The position numbers were made by a program, and so were the translations under genes. From UBA7328 sp002471345 (GTDB lineage Bacteria; Bacteroidota; Bacteroidia; Chitinophagales; Saprospiraceae): a DNA stretch of 13,798 nucleotides. The notes under the pieces are model-generated. The model had not been told where the DNA came from and did not search any database. It saw nothing but the letters and a program-made list of their open reading frames with translations. This document shows positions 6,800 through 13,798 of the stretch, piece after piece. The stretch spans positions 1 through 13,798 of the forward strand of contig CAXGOB010000101.1 of assembly GCA_964011275.1 (NCBI GenBank). The letters are read 5' to 3'. The stretch's first letter is position 1. Each line of letters begins with the position of its first letter.

Positions 6800-6911
6800 A
6801 ATTTTGATATTAATTCGATTAGAAATGAGGTTTCTTTTCCGAAATACAACTTAATTGCGATAATCTAATAGCCATCGTATATTAGAGTACAAGTGATTAT
6901 ATTCCAGTTGA
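6800..6911. promoter_or_regulatory. Divergent promoter region
   Basis: This 112-bp gap must carry the start signals for both the membrane-protein/caspase unit (minus) and the cyclase-like gene (plus). I found no good match to TTTG-N19-TAnnTTTG on either strand. It contains a perfect inverted repeat at 6864-6886, which is listed separately. Confidence 0.5.
6864..6886. promoter_or_regulatory. 7-9-7 inverted repeat upstream of the cyclase-like gene
   Basis: TCTAATA (6864-6870) and TATTAGA (6880-6886) are perfect inverted arms separated by nine bases. The repeat ends 25 bp before the cyclase start codon and about 65 bp from the start of the opposing membrane-protein gene. It could be an operator shared by both units or a weak RNA hairpin in the cyclase leader. 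Confidence 0.35.
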
Positions 6912-9149
6912 ATGCAAGATAAACCACAGCGCCAATTAGCAGCCATCATGTTTATGGACATTGTGGGATACTCTGCTATGGTACAAGAAAGTGAAGCAAG
7001 AGCGTTAGAATTTGTAAGGATTCACAAAGAATTAGTAGAAAAACATTCCAAAAATCATGGTGGAAAGGTTATGAATTACTACGGTGATGCCAGCCTTACT
7101 ATGTTTGATAGTGCTATTGAAGCTGTAAAGTGTGCAAAAGAATTACAAATTGCATTTCATAACGAGCATCATCTTCCTATGAGAATTGGAATTCATCTAG
7201 GTGAAGTCGTATTCAATGATGAAACAATATATGGGAATGGTGTAAATATTGCTTCTAGACTTGAATCTATGGGAGTTCCAGGTGCAGTTCTAATCTCAGA
7301 TGCGATTAATACTGAACTCGAGAACCAGGATGAACTCAACGCTACAATGTTGGGCTCTTATAGATTCAAAAATATTTCAAAACCAATGGGAGTGTATGCT
7401 CTCAAAGATCCTTTATTAGTACTTCCAGAACCCAAAGATCTTAAGAGTAATAAATCTCGAAATATTACTCAGTTTAATATTAAGAATTTTCTTTTGGGGT
7501 CTCTTCTTTTGACGGTTATGTTGTTTTCTAATAGAATCGTTAAATTTTTCAAGCCTGACAATTCCAAGGTCCAAGTCGAGAGATTGAGTGTGCCCTCATT
7601 CAAGAATTTTACTGGGGTTAAAGAGATGGATTACATAGGAGACATGGCTGCACACAGAATCACTAAAGAACTATTTGAAATAGATGGAACAAATGTGGTT
7701 GATTTTCAGACTGAAAATGAAATGAATCAAATTCAATTTGCTTCATTATCTAGTCATGGAATTGAATTTGCAAAAAGAGCGGGTGCTGTAAACATTCTTG
7801 AAGGAAGTATACAACAGATTAGTTTGGATAGTTTGATGTTTTCTGTAATTATTAAAAAAATTGAAACTGGAAATATTGTTCACTCTTTTCCTAACGTCCA
7901 TTTTGATAAAAATAATCCTGTAGAAGGTATTCAAGAAATTTCTCAATTCATTCATGGGTATTGGCAATCCAAGGATAAAAAACTAGTTTCTTTTCCAAAA
8001 CTTGAAGCCTATAAATTATATATAAAGGCCAAAAATAATTGGTCTGGCGATGACTCAGAAACTGAAAGATTTTTAATTGAGGCTACGCAAATTGACCCTG
8101 ACTTCATTGATGCACAATCTTTACTTCTGGCTCTATATTATAACACTGATGAGAGGTCTAAAGCTATAGAATTGATTGCTCAATTGCGGAAAAGGTTTGA
8201 CGATTTAAATATCAGAGAGCGAAATATGGTTCAAATGAAAGAGGCATATTATACGGGTCAGAATAGGTTAGCATTTCAATATTACAAAGCTGAATTAGAG
8301 CAAAATCCATATGATCTATTTAGGAATACTGGATTTATGGCTATTTCTAATGAATTTGTCCACAACTATGATGAAACAAAAAAAGCATTTGATCTAATAG
8401 ATATCGAGTCACTTGATATTTCAAGATGTGGTTATTGTGAAGTAAGGCTGAGATTGGGACTTGCAGCAGCCTTAGGGAAAGGCAATATGAAGGAGGCATC
8501 GAAATTAGTAAACCTCATCCCTGAAGGATATCAAATTATGAGGAGTACTGTTCTGCAATTCAGATTCTATGGGCTCAATGAAGATATTGACAAAATTGAT
8601 GAAATTGTGGCCGAAGTATTGAGGGATACAACTTCATCGGAATCTAGATTGGTAAGATATTTTGCAGCACGTGAATTGTGGATAACTGAGAACGAAGCTG
8701 AGTCTAGGAAGTTTGCCCAGCAACATCTTAATGACTCATCACTAAAAGATCATTGGACTTCAGAATGGGCTCATTACTTTCTGGGCAATCTAAGAGAGTG
8801 TAAAAACATGATTCAAAACCGAATTGAAAAACATGGGAGCAATTATATAATTGAAGATTTGAGTTTGCTCGGCGTAATTGAAGCCCAATTGGGAAACGAA
8901 AGTGAGGCATTAGGTTTGATCGAGAATATTCAATCTCAGGAAGAAACTGAATTGGGAGAAATTCCATATTATCAATCAAGAATATATCTTCATTTAGGCC
9001 AAAAAGATAAATCACTAGAATTATTGGCAAAAGCCATTCAAGAAGGTGCAAAATTCTACAGTTCTAATGTTTTTGAAAATGATCCTGCTTTTGTAGATAT
9101 TAAAAATGACCCTGCTTTTTTAGAAGTGATATATCAAGATACAAACTAA
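6912..9149 (+). CDS. Membrane-bound class III nucleotide cyclase-like protein with TPR region
   Basis: The 745-residue protein has an N-terminal class III adenylate/guanylate cyclase domain (about 6-165), one transmembrane helix (about 190-208), a TolB/FlgO-like N-terminal segment (about 220-330, tentative) and a long TPR-type helical region (about 360-740). Both metal-binding Asp residues are present: Asp16 in MDIVGYS and Asp59 in YYGDAS. The catalytic Asn112 and Arg116 are present in GNGVNIASRLE. The lysine that normally selects adenine, three residues before the GD pair, is Asn55, and the second selectivity position is Thr105. Catalysis is plausible, but whether the product is cAMP, cGMP or neither is open. 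The C-terminus ends in a short tandem NDPAF repeat, usual for this family. With the cyclase in the cytoplasm, the TPR part would be periplasmic and could act as a sensor. Confidence 0.85.
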   Translation: MQDKPQRQLAAIMFMDIVGYSAMVQESEARALEFVRIHKELVEKHSKNHGGKVMNYYGDASLTMFDSAIEAVKCAKELQIAFHNEHHLPMRIGIHLGEVVFNDETIYGNGVNIASRLESMGVPGAVLISDAINTELENQDELNATMLGSYRFKNISKPMGVYALKDPLLVLPEPKDLKSNKSRNITQFNIKNFLLGSLLLTVMLFSNRIVKFFKPDNSKVQVERLSVPSFKNFTGVKEMDYIGDMAAHRITKELFEIDGTNVVDFQTENEMNQIQFASLSSHGIEFAKRAGAVNILEGSIQQISLDSLMFSVIIKKIETGNIVHSFPNVHFDKNNPVEGIQEISQFIHGYWQSKDKKLVSFPKLEAYKLYIKAKNNWSGDDSETERFLIEATQIDPDFIDAQSLLLALYYNTDERSKAIELIAQLRKRFDDLNIRERNMVQMKEAYYTGQNRLAFQYYKAELEQNPYDLFRNTGFMAISNEFVHNYDETKKAFDLIDIESLDISRCGYCEVRLRLGLAAALGKGNMKEASKLVNLIPEGYQIMRSTVLQFRFYGLNEDIDKIDEIVAEVLRDTTSSESRLVRYFAARELWITENEAESRKFAQQHLNDSSLKDHWTSEWAHYFLGNLRECKNMIQNRIEKHGSNYIIEDLSLLGVIEAQLGNESEALGLIENIQSQEETELGEIPYYQSRIYLHLGQKDKSLELLAKAIQEGAKFYSSNVFENDPAFVDIKNDPAFLEVIYQDTN

Positions 9150-9178
9150 TTTAAGGGATGTAGAGAGCACCTTTAATT
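9148..9178. terminator. Weak hairpin between convergent genes
   Basis: AATTTAAGG (9148-9156) and CCTTTAATT (9170-9178) pair at eight of nine positions around a 13-nt loop. The arms overlap the stop codons of the cyclase-like gene and of the DUF3089 gene, which are only 23 bp apart. No clear T-run follows on either strand, so bidirectional termination is only a possibility. Confidence 0.3.
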
Positions 9179-10309
9179 AATTGAGACCATATCATTCTCT
9201 TTGTTGAAAGCTCTTACTCTATCGCCTAGGTTGGCTCTAATATCCATATGGAATAGTAGATAATCTAAGCCATGATAATTGCCATCACCCATAAATTCTA
9301 CATCCTTACCTTGATCATCCACTAAAAGCCTTCCTTCTTCACAATAGGCAAATGTATGTGCCTTAATTGGGGCACCCAGAGGTCCAAATTCTGTAGGCTC
9401 ATAGTCTTCATCATCACCATAAAATTTCAAGTTGTATTCACCAGATTGAGGCACAAATCCCAAGTTGTTTTTGCTTTCTTCTTTAGCCCCATCTCTTTTC
9501 CAATTCAATGGATTTACACAAACTGCTTTATCAGAATTGAAGTCATCTTTTGGTGAACCGGCCCTATATGTTGCCCAGTGTATGATACATCCGGTTTGAT
9601 CAGCAGAATCACAGACTGATATATCTTTTAGAGCATTGGCCCTCTTATCACTTATCGTTCCCATACCAATCAGATAAGCGGCAATTAAATTATCAGCTAA
9701 AGGGGCGCCATCGATTTTTTCTTCTATAAGTTTCATGCCATGGTGACTCCCTTGACTGTGGCTTGCAAGCACAAACGGAGCATCACCATTATAATGATCA
9801 ATAAAATAATCAAAAGCACTTTTCACATCTTGATAAGCTAGTTTAAGGGCTTTGTTCCCATTACTTTCAGGATTCTCTAATTCGAAAAACGAATAGATTG
9901 TTGCTTCTCTATATCTAGGAGCAAAGACTCTAGCATCACTAAATGCACTTGCCTGATTTGCCATCATCCATTTGGTATTTTCTTCTGTCGCTGAAGTTTT
10001 ATCCATTTCAGAATTCCAACTGCTATTTTTCAGAAAACCTGTAGGGTGAATGAAAAATACATTGATATCTGCTAGAGTGGTATCTGCTGTCGCGTAAATT
10101 GGAATCATATCAGACAGGTCATCCTTGCCGGGCAGTGCTGCCCAAAATTCGTCTTTGCTATAATCAGGAGCCGCTACTAATGTGGATTCCTCAAAACTAT
10201 GACCTGGCTTTAATAGCTTAAGCATGGCATTCATCGGGCCTATAAAAAATAAAACTCCGATTAGAATGATTAATACTATTCCTATTAAGACAAGTATCCT
10301 TTTTATCAT
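9173..10309 (-). CDS. DUF3089 family alpha/beta hydrolase, membrane-anchored
   Basis: The 378-residue protein starts with a strongly hydrophobic helix (about 4-23) with basic residues before it, acting as a signal anchor or uncleaved signal peptide. The remainder matches DUF3089: VFFIHPTGFL (84-93), NQASAF (118-123), RVFAPRYREAT, and SHSQGS (183-188) with nucleophile Ser185. The C-terminal segment GNYHGLDYLLF holds His346 as the likely catalytic His and is followed by DIRAN. The family is assumed to be serine esterase or lipase-like, but its substrate is unknown. The hydrolase domain should lie in the periplasm or face outward. It is the second gene after the serine hydrolase, 30 bp downstream of it, and is probably cotranscribed. 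Confidence 0.88.
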   Translation of the reverse strand: MIKRILVLIGIVLIILIGVLFFIGPMNAMLKLLKPGHSFEESTLVAAPDYSKDEFWAALPGKDDLSDMIPIYATADTTLADINVFFIHPTGFLKNSSWNSEMDKTSATEENTKWMMANQASAFSDARVFAPRYREATIYSFFELENPESNGNKALKLAYQDVKSAFDYFIDHYNGDAPFVLASHSQGSHHGMKLIEEKIDGAPLADNLIAAYLIGMGTISDKRANALKDISVCDSADQTGCIIHWATYRAGSPKDDFNSDKAVCVNPLNWKRDGAKEESKNNLGFVPQSGEYNLKFYGDDEDYEPTEFGPLGAPIKAHTFAYCEEGRLLVDDQGKDVEFMGDGNYHGLDYLLFHMDIRANLGDRVRAFNKENDMVSIN

Positions 10310-10339
10310 GATTATAAATGTTGAGCCTATTTAGTTCTA

Positions 10340-11605
10340 TTAATCTAAAGTGGCGTAAATGATAGGATAAAGTTTATCCCAAAATTCTGGATAAGGAAAT
10401 GGAAGAACATTGGTCATGCCAACAAAGACTAATTCTTCTTCCTGATCAACCCACCATTTACTATTAAAATATCCTCCCCAGCTGTAAGTTCCAGGCTTAT
10501 GTGGGCCTATTCCAGCTCCAACAGGAGTAATTAATGCATGACCTAAGCAAAAGCTCATTCCTGGGATAGGAGCCATGCCTTTTCCCTGCATATTGAGGTG
10601 AGCAATCTGTTCTGTTGTCATCAACTCTGCAGTATGACGTGAGATAATTTGTCCTCCTTTTGATTTCCCTTTCTCTAATAGCATCTGGACGAACATCCCA
10701 TAATCTTCTGCTGTACAAACGAGTCCTCCACCACCGAAGTGGCAATCTTCGTCTGGTAAGGCTGGATACATCCAAAGGTCAGACTTGTCCATTAATAACT
10801 TTCCAGTTTCATCATAAGTATAAATAGGTACAATACGAGAATGCTTTGTTTCAGGAAGGTTGAAAGCTGTGTTTTGCATTCCTATAGGTTCGAAAATATG
10901 CTGATCAAAGTAATCATCCAGACTTTTTTCACTAATAACCTCTACTACTGCGCCTAAAATATCCATGCTGAGGCCATAAGTCCATTGTGCTCCTGGCTGA
11001 TGTCCGAGTGGAGCCTTTGCTATAAGCTGGGCCATTTGAACAGTGTTTATTCCTGGTGCAGCAAGTCCAAAATTATCAAGACCAGATTTGCTGTAAGCAG
11101 CTTGTCTATCACCTCCTTCAAATTCCCCATAATAGATGCCAGATGTATGGGTGAGTAATTGTCTCAGGGTAATACTACCTACTCTAGGAACAGTTGTAAA
11201 TGAAGAATCAACAGGATTCAGCTTGTCTAATACAGAAGTTTCTGCAAAAGCAGGAATATATTTCTCTACTGGATCATCCAATTTTAGCTTTCCTTGTTCG
11301 TAAAGCTGCATTATTGCAACTATAGTAATAGCCTTGGTCATTGAGGCAATTCTGTAGATATCACTATTGGCATATTCAGTTTCTGGATATTTATTTCCGA
11401 AGGATTTATGATAGATTACCTCTCCTTTATGAGCTGCATAGAAAGTCCCACCTGGAATCATTCCTTTGTCAACGTATCCTTGAATAAACGCATCAATTTT
11501 TGATACATCGGGCATCTTTACCTCTATCGGAATCTGGGACTTAACTGTACTAGATGCAAAAGACAGCAGAAGTAGGGCTGAGATAAGTAATAAAAGCTTC
11601 TTCAT
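10340..11605 (-). CDS. Exported serine hydrolase of the beta-lactamase/esterase (S12-like) family
   Basis: The 421-residue protein has a clear signal peptide (MKKLL then a hydrophobic core, likely cleaved near residue 23), so it should be periplasmic or secreted. The SxxK motif is Ser88-Met-Thr-Lys91 in RIASMTK. LTHTSGI (151-157) is the typical helix cap. The Tyr motif is Tyr210-Gly-Leu-Ser rather than the Tyr-x-Asn of true class C beta-lactamases, as in EstB-type esterases. WGG at 376-378, in YSWGGYF, replaces the KTG-like strand. Esterase or peptidase activity is therefore more likely than antibiotic hydrolysis, though the substrate cannot be named. It heads a two-gene minus-strand unit with the DUF3089 hydrolase and diverges from the TetR gene across about 110 bp. 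Confidence 0.9.
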   Translation of the reverse strand: MKKLLLLISALLLLSFASSTVKSQIPIEVKMPDVSKIDAFIQGYVDKGMIPGGTFYAAHKGEVIYHKSFGNKYPETEYANSDIYRIASMTKAITIVAIMQLYEQGKLKLDDPVEKYIPAFAETSVLDKLNPVDSSFTTVPRVGSITLRQLLTHTSGIYYGEFEGGDRQAAYSKSGLDNFGLAAPGINTVQMAQLIAKAPLGHQPGAQWTYGLSMDILGAVVEVISEKSLDDYFDQHIFEPIGMQNTAFNLPETKHSRIVPIYTYDETGKLLMDKSDLWMYPALPDEDCHFGGGGLVCTAEDYGMFVQMLLEKGKSKGGQIISRHTAELMTTEQIAHLNMQGKGMAPIPGMSFCLGHALITPVGAGIGPHKPGTYSWGGYFNSKWWVDQEEELVFVGMTNVLPFPYPEFWDKLYPIIYATLD

Positions 11606-11714
11606 TTATTTATTTGTTTTTTTCAATGGACTATAAAAATAGATAATAGAACAATGAGTAAAGTAAAACGGGTTAAATATAAGAACGGTTTCTCAAACTA
11701 AAATTTAGGCGATA
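11606..11714. promoter_or_regulatory. Divergent promoter region between serine hydrolase and TetR genes
   Basis: This AT-rich gap of 109 bp must hold promoters for both directions. Two similar direct elements, AAACGGGTT (11666-11674) and AACGGTTT (11684-11691), lie 18 bp apart measured at ACGG and may be regulator half-sites. No confident promoter consensus was found on either strand. The better palindrome lies just beyond, inside the 5' end of the TetR frame. Confidence 0.4.
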
Positions 11715-12407
11715 TTGACTAATATATTTATAAAAAGTAACTTGCCTTTAGTGACCACTAAACAAAAAATAATAAGAGCTGCAATCTTACTTTTTAATAA
11801 AGAAGGTTATACAGCTATTTCACTGAATGAATTAGCATCTTCATTAAAAATAAGTAGAGGTAATCTTACCTATCATTTCAATGATAAAGAATCTCTATTA
11901 GAGTCCATAGCAAATGAAATGTGGTCTAAAATCAATGAATCACGATTGAAGTCGAGGAAACTCCCCTCATTTGCAAATCTTCATGATGAAGTCCAGCGCT
12001 ATTACAAATTTCAAAAAGAGTATGCCTTTATATTTTTAGATAGGCATATGCTCAATCATACTGTACTGAAAAGACAGTTTAGAGAAATGACGGAACAAAC
12101 CATAAAAGATAACGAGGCTGCAATAGCCTTCGCTATTGAATTAGGAAATATGAACCCTGAATCTATTAAAGGAACGTACAAAAATGTGGCTTTTATAACA
12201 TGGATGTTGACCTTTTTTTGGCTTCCACAGCAGATGATAAGAGGGGAGAAGACTTCAGCCGATGGAGAGAAAATGATTTGGAGTATTCTTTTGCCACATC
12301 TTACTAAAAAAGGAATAAGGTCATTCAAAAATTTCTTCGGAGAGGACTACTTTGAAAGCCTAGGTGAGTCATTTGAAGTGGATTTAGGAAAACTCATTAA
12401 TTTTTAA
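11715..12407 (+). CDS. TetR/AcrR family transcriptional regulator
   Basis: The protein is 230 residues from the first usable start. The N-terminal helix-turn-helix is typical: KQKIIRAAILLFNKEGY leads into the recognition part SLKISRGNLTYHF (43-55). The C-terminal ligand domain is not recognisable as to ligand. There is no in-frame ATG near the 5' end. Starts can be TTG at 11715 or GTG at 11751; the latter gives an N-terminus with the usual short lead before the helix-turn-helix and is equally or more likely. The gene is 3 bp upstream of the acyl-CoA carboxylase gene, so the two are almost surely one transcript, and control of acyl-CoA catabolism is inferred. A 16-bp palindrome at 11747-11762 is a good autoregulatory operator candidate. 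Confidence 0.9.
   Translation: MTNIFIKSNLPLVTTKQKIIRAAILLFNKEGYTAISLNELASSLKISRGNLTYHFNDKESLLESIANEMWSKINESRLKSRKLPSFANLHDEVQRYYKFQKEYAFIFLDRHMLNHTVLKRQFREMTEQTIKDNEAAIAFAIELGNMNPESIKGTYKNVAFITWMLTFFWLPQQMIRGEKTSADGEKMIWSILLPHLTKKGIRSFKNFFGEDYFESLGESFEVDLGKLINF
11747..11762. promoter_or_regulatory. Perfect 7-2-7 palindrome at the TetR start, operator candidate
   Basis: TTTAGTG (11747-11753) and CACTAAA (11756-11762) are perfect inverted arms around AC. The left arm includes the GTG candidate start codon (11751-11753). TetR-family proteins usually bind such short-spaced palindromes in or near their own promoters, so this site could give autorepression. It also encodes amino acids if TTG 11715 is the true start, so chance cannot be excluded. 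Confidence 0.4.
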
Positions 12408-12410
12408 GGT

Positions 12411-13798
12411 ATGAGAAAGTTAAGTACAAAAATCAATACGAATAGTCAATCTTACAAAGACAACTATGCAGAAATGTTGAAACTAGTAGGTAAGCTAGAA
12501 GTGGAAATGGAGAAGAGCCGGTTTCAAGGCAAAGAGAAGCATATTCAAAGGGCGAGAAAGAGAGGGAAATTATTAGCAAGAGAGCGGATAGAATTGCTAT
12601 TGGATCAAGATAGTCCGTTTTTGGAGTTGTTGCCATTAGCAGGTATGAATAACAAAGGTGGATTTGGAGCAGGAGGAACAAATGTGAGTGGAATAGGTCT
12701 AGTCCACGGCAAGTTGTGTATGGTCAATAGCAATGTAGGTTCTAGAAAAGGAGGGTCAGTAGATTATGCTACTGCTTTCAAAGGATTAAGAATAGGACAA
12801 ATTACAAGAGAAAACAAGCTGCCAACAATAAATCTAGTAGAGAGCGGAGGAGCAAATCTTCCAGATCAAGCCAAAATATTCAATTTCGGTGGAGAGGGTT
12901 TTAGAGAAATAACACGTAGATCTCAAATGGGTATTACTACCATATCCATAGTTTTTGGCAATGCAACAGCAGGAGGAGCATATGTGCCAGGGATGTCAGA
13001 TTTTTCCATATTTCAAAAGAAGGCTGCAAAGGTTTTTTTAGCAGGACCTCCATTAGTAAAAATGGCAACCAATGAGGTCTCAACAGATGAAGAATTAGGA
13101 GGTGCTGAAATGCACAGCAAGGTCTCAGGAGTTTCTGACTATTTGGCTGAAGATGAATATGATGCAATCAGATTAGCACGGGAGTTAATGGAGTTTGTTG
13201 AAGTAGAAAAACCACATCTGGTACCCAATGAACCAATTGAAGAACCACTTTATGATTCCGAAGAGATTCTTGGAGTTGTACCATCAGATGTCAAAACTCC
13301 ATTTGATGCGCGAGAACTTATTCTTCGAGTTTGCGATGGTTCTATGTTCTCAGAATTCAAAGCAGAATATGGTAGTACCATGATCTGTGGGTGGACTAAG
13401 ATTCATGGCTATCGGGTAGGGATTTTGGCTAATAATGGAGTCATTTTCTCAGAATCTGCAAACAAGGGAGCTCAATTCATCCAGCTTTCAAATCAAAATA
13501 ATATCCCTCTCATATTTATGCAGAATACGACAGGGTATATGGTGGGTAAAGCATACGAAGAAGGAGGGATCATTAAAAATGGAGCAAAATTGATAAATGC
13601 GGTGTCTAATAGCAAGGTGCCCAGTATCACATTGATGATTGGCTCATCATATGGAGCGGGTAACTATGGAATGAATGGACGTTCATATGACCCTCGGTTT
13701 TTATTTGCTTATCCAAATAGTAAAATAGGTGTTATGGGATCAGAGCAACTTGCAGGAGTGATGGAGATAGTACAAAGAGCTTCTGCAAAATCTCTTGG
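12411..13798 (+). CDS. Acyl-CoA carboxylase carboxyltransferase (beta) subunit, 3' end cut off
   Basis: The visible 462 residues of an expected 530 or so form a biotin-dependent carboxyltransferase, with N- and C-terminal crotonase-like halves. The N-half oxyanion segment is TAGGAYVPGMSD (186-197), followed by FLAGPPLVKMAT and LGGAEMHSKVSG. The C-half has PLIFMQNTTGYMVG and GSSYGAGNYGMNGR (411-424). These motifs match the methylcrotonyl-CoA carboxylase beta and actinobacterial AccD1/AccD2 group rather than propionyl-CoA carboxylase. It would act in the cytoplasm with a biotin-carrying alpha subunit, in leucine or other branched or isoprenoid acid breakdown; the exact substrate is not decided by the sequence seen. 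The ATG lies 3 bp after the TetR stop, and the reading frame is open to the window end. Confidence 0.93.
   Translation, partial: MRKLSTKINTNSQSYKDNYAEMLKLVGKLEVEMEKSRFQGKEKHIQRARKRGKLLARERIELLLDQDSPFLELLPLAGMNNKGGFGAGGTNVSGIGLVHGKLCMVNSNVGSRKGGSVDYATAFKGLRIGQITRENKLPTINLVESGGANLPDQAKIFNFGGEGFREITRRSQMGITTISIVFGNATAGGAYVPGMSDFSIFQKKAAKVFLAGPPLVKMATNEVSTDEELGGAEMHSKVSGVSDYLAEDEYDAIRLARELMEFVEVEKPHLVPNEPIEEPLYDSEEILGVVPSDVKTPFDARELILRVCDGSMFSEFKAEYGSTMICGWTKIHGYRVGILANNGVIFSESANKGAQFIQLSNQNNIPLIFMQNTTGYMVGKAYEEGGIIKNGAKLINAVSNSKVPSITLMIGSSYGAGNYGMNGRSYDPRFLFAYPNSKIGVMGSEQLAGVMEIVQRASAKSL

Noticed and set aside
9070..9128. Tandem 27-bp repeat encoding two NDPAF units at the cyclase-like C-terminus
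   Set aside because: Short NDP-type repeats at the C-terminus are usual in TPR-containing cyclase-like proteins, so this is family structure rather than a novel repeat.
10340..11605. True beta-lactamase (resistance gene)
   Set aside because: The Tyr-x-Asn and KTG motifs are replaced by Tyr-Gly-Leu-Ser and WGG, which fits esterase or peptidase relatives better.
12433..13167. Minus-strand open frames within the carboxyltransferase gene
   Set aside because: They are low-complexity, Leu/Ser/His-rich shadows of a clearly conserved plus-strand gene.
1..13798. Mobile element, prophage or CRISPR content
   Set aside because: No transposase, integrase, terminal repeats, tRNA gene or spaced repeat array was seen on either strand.

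Overview
The window is AT-rich DNA from a chromosome that looks like a member of the Bacteroidota, probably a Cytophagia- or Flavobacteriia-like, free-living lineage. The reasons are the weak or absent Shine-Dalgarno sequences, the A/T-rich leaders, a possible TTTG-N19-TAnnTTTG-like promoter, and a gene set (caspase-family proteins, a cyclase-TPR protein, a DUF3089 hydrolase, an acyl-CoA carboxylase) typical of that phylum. This assignment rests on style and family resemblance, not on a marker gene.

Layout from left to right. A terminator-like hairpin (1-40) closes an unseen upstream gene. A gene-free stretch of about 420 bp with two good palindromes follows. Next come two glycolysis genes in tandem, gap (462-1451) and pgk (1554-2756), separated by a probable intrinsic terminator. 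The centre of the window is a caspase-like cluster. A tail-anchored C14 protease (2907-3905) and a small beta/gamma-crystallin-fold protein (3933-4349) form one plus-strand unit. They converge, with only 6 bp between stop codons, on a minus-strand unit made of a four-helix membrane protein (6799-6362) and a large C14 protease with an EF-hand-type loop near its C-terminus (6335-4356). Divergent from that unit is a membrane-bound class III nucleotide cyclase-like/TPR protein (6912-9149).

The right side holds a minus-strand pair of hydrolases: an exported serine hydrolase of the beta-lactamase/esterase type (11605-10340) followed by a DUF3089 alpha/beta hydrolase (10309-9173). Divergent from them is a TetR regulator (11715-12407), which lies 3 bp upstream of an acyl-CoA carboxylase carboxyltransferase gene (12411 to the window end, cut off). 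The last pair reads as a regulator plus catabolic operon for branched-chain amino acid or fatty/isoprenoid acid breakdown.

The most unusual part is 2907-6799. Two predicted basic-specific caspase-like proteases, each with a membrane link of its own (one fused, one through a neighbour), share the locus with a calcium-type crystallin domain, and one protease carries its own calcium-type loop. A calcium-responsive, membrane-localised proteolytic module is a reasonable hypothesis. Nothing in the window proves that it is a defence or cell-death system.
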